From: Lentimicrobium sp.
GTDB taxonomy: Bacteria > Bacteroidota > Bacteroidia > Bacteroidales > Lentimicrobiaceae
Reading direction: 5' to 3'
Assembly: GCA_024709105.1 (NCBI GenBank)
Contig: JANJXJ010000096.1
Location: 18,834 to 82,833, forward strand
DNA: 64,000 nt
A model generated the notes under the pieces. It saw nothing but the letters and a program-made list of their open reading frames with translations, made no database searches and was not told where the DNA came from. This document shows, one piece after another, positions 63,517-64,000 of this stretch; positions within the stretch are counted from its first letter, which is position 1; every line of letters starts with the position of its first letter. The position numbers were made by a program, and so were the translations under genes.

Positions 63517-64000
63517 TCAGAACAAACCGAATTTCATTGACAATCCACCGGTAAAACCATTGAGGGCATCGTTGCTGAAGTTATCAGGACCCAGCGAAGT
63601 AGTTATGCGATACGATGCACCCAGCCCCAGCCTTATCCATTTGGCAATATTAAACTCAAGTTCAACACCTGGTTCAGCTATAAGATAAGCCTGAGTTTCG
63701 TCAATGTAAAATTCATCATATTCATATGGATAGCCATAATCTACTAGTCGACTTTGAGCTATTCCCCCGGCACCAAGTAATACCGGGAAAGATACATGCA
63801 CCGGATTTTTCGGGAATAAAATGGGCTCAATCAAGAATCCGCCATAACCTCCGGCATAGCCATAACTGGTATTTGAGCCCGGTTCAGTTTTGTAAACTTC
63901 GCTAAAAAATCCCTTGCCTGCAAAACCCAGTGCAAGCCCGTGATTTGAAATCATAGCCACTGAAGCCCCGGCGCTGAATGCATCGTAACCATCAATCTGA
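63517..64000 (-). CDS. Outer-membrane beta-barrel protein, partial (5' end beyond window)
   Basis: At least 161 codons on the minus strand, open through the window edge; the true start is outside, and an internal GTG at 63960 is not the start. The visible part has alternating glycine- and aromatic-rich strands (SYGYAGGYGGFLIEPILF, then LIAEPGVELEFNIAKWIRLG, and LGASYRITTSLG) and ends MKFGLF, with a terminal Phe typical of outer-membrane barrels. It resembles small porin-like or OmpA-N-terminal-like barrels of Bacteroidota. No function can be given from this fragment. Confidence 0.75.
   Translation of the reverse strand, partial: QIDGYDAFSAGASVAMISNHGLALGFAGKGFFSEVYKTEPGSNTSYGYAGGYGGFLIEPILFPKNPVHVSFPVLLGAGGIAQSRLVDYGYPYEYDEFYIDETQAYLIAEPGVELEFNIAKWIRLGLGASYRITTSLGPDNFSNDALNGFTGGLSMKFGLF

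Noticed and set aside
1..64000. CRISPR array, prophage, IS element, rRNA operon, origin of replication
   Set aside because: No regularly spaced repeats, phage genes, transposases, rRNA sequence or DnaA-box cluster were seen.

Overview
The window looks like a chromosomal segment of a member of the Bacteroidota, most likely a Bacteroidales-like, probably uncultured lineage. Evidence: -7 promoter boxes of the TAnnTTTG type, near absence of Shine-Dalgarno sequences, TonB-dependent receptors with carboxypeptidase-regulatory-like N-termini, DUF2723, DUF2851 and DUF4143 families, type IX secretion (T9SS) C-terminal sorting domains, and gene orders such as rpsP-rimM and rimP-nusA-infB. Most of it is ordinary housekeeping sequence. 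I see no prophage, CRISPR array, rRNA operon or recognisable transposase.

Layout. 0.1-6 kb (minus): a TPR membrane protein, a ComEA-like helix-hairpin-helix protein, an NSS/SNF sodium symporter with its small MetS-like subunit, and a DUF2851 protein. 6.2-8.7 kb (plus): a coiled-coil protein, zapA, a probable 6S RNA and rny. 8.7-12.4 kb: an accessory island of two AAA_14/DUF4143 ATPases inserted directly behind rny. The rny 3' end (last codons, stop, terminator) occurs three times, flanking each ATPase unit, and the two divergent ATPases end in an almost identical 150-bp tail. 12.4-18 kb (minus): DUF493, DUF58, trxA, dnaE. 18-25 kb: an AsmA-like/GT51 transglycosylase, rpsP, rimM, a Gfo/Idh/MocA oxidoreductase, a GNAT enzyme, a small unknown and an LpxL-like acyltransferase.

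25-31 kb (minus): a tightly overlapping operon of two paralogous lipoproteins, a TonB-dependent receptor and a protein with two sulfite-oxidase-like (Moco-fold) repeats, probably an uncharacterised uptake or surface system. Then a K+/H+ antiporter, a giant protein best read as PPi-type PEP carboxykinase, a DUF2723 membrane protein, tRNA-Gln(UUG) and rimP-nusA-infB. 45.8-51.2 kb (minus): two superoxide dismutases (one exported, one cytosolic), a TonB receptor with a small partner, and rpmB. 51.5-53.2 kb: purK-purE.

53.5-57 kb (plus) carries gatE-gatD, the Glu-tRNA(Gln) amidotransferase regarded as the archaeal form, about 13 kb from a bacterial-type tRNA-Gln. The window ends with a T9SS-exported nuclease-fold protein, a GT4 glycosyltransferase, cinA, an Omp28-like T9SS cargo and a partial outer-membrane barrel.

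The observations most worth following are the rny-linked ATPase cassettes (tandem attachment-site-like repeats without an integrase), the archaeal-type GatDE, and the lipoprotein/TonB/Moco-fold operon.
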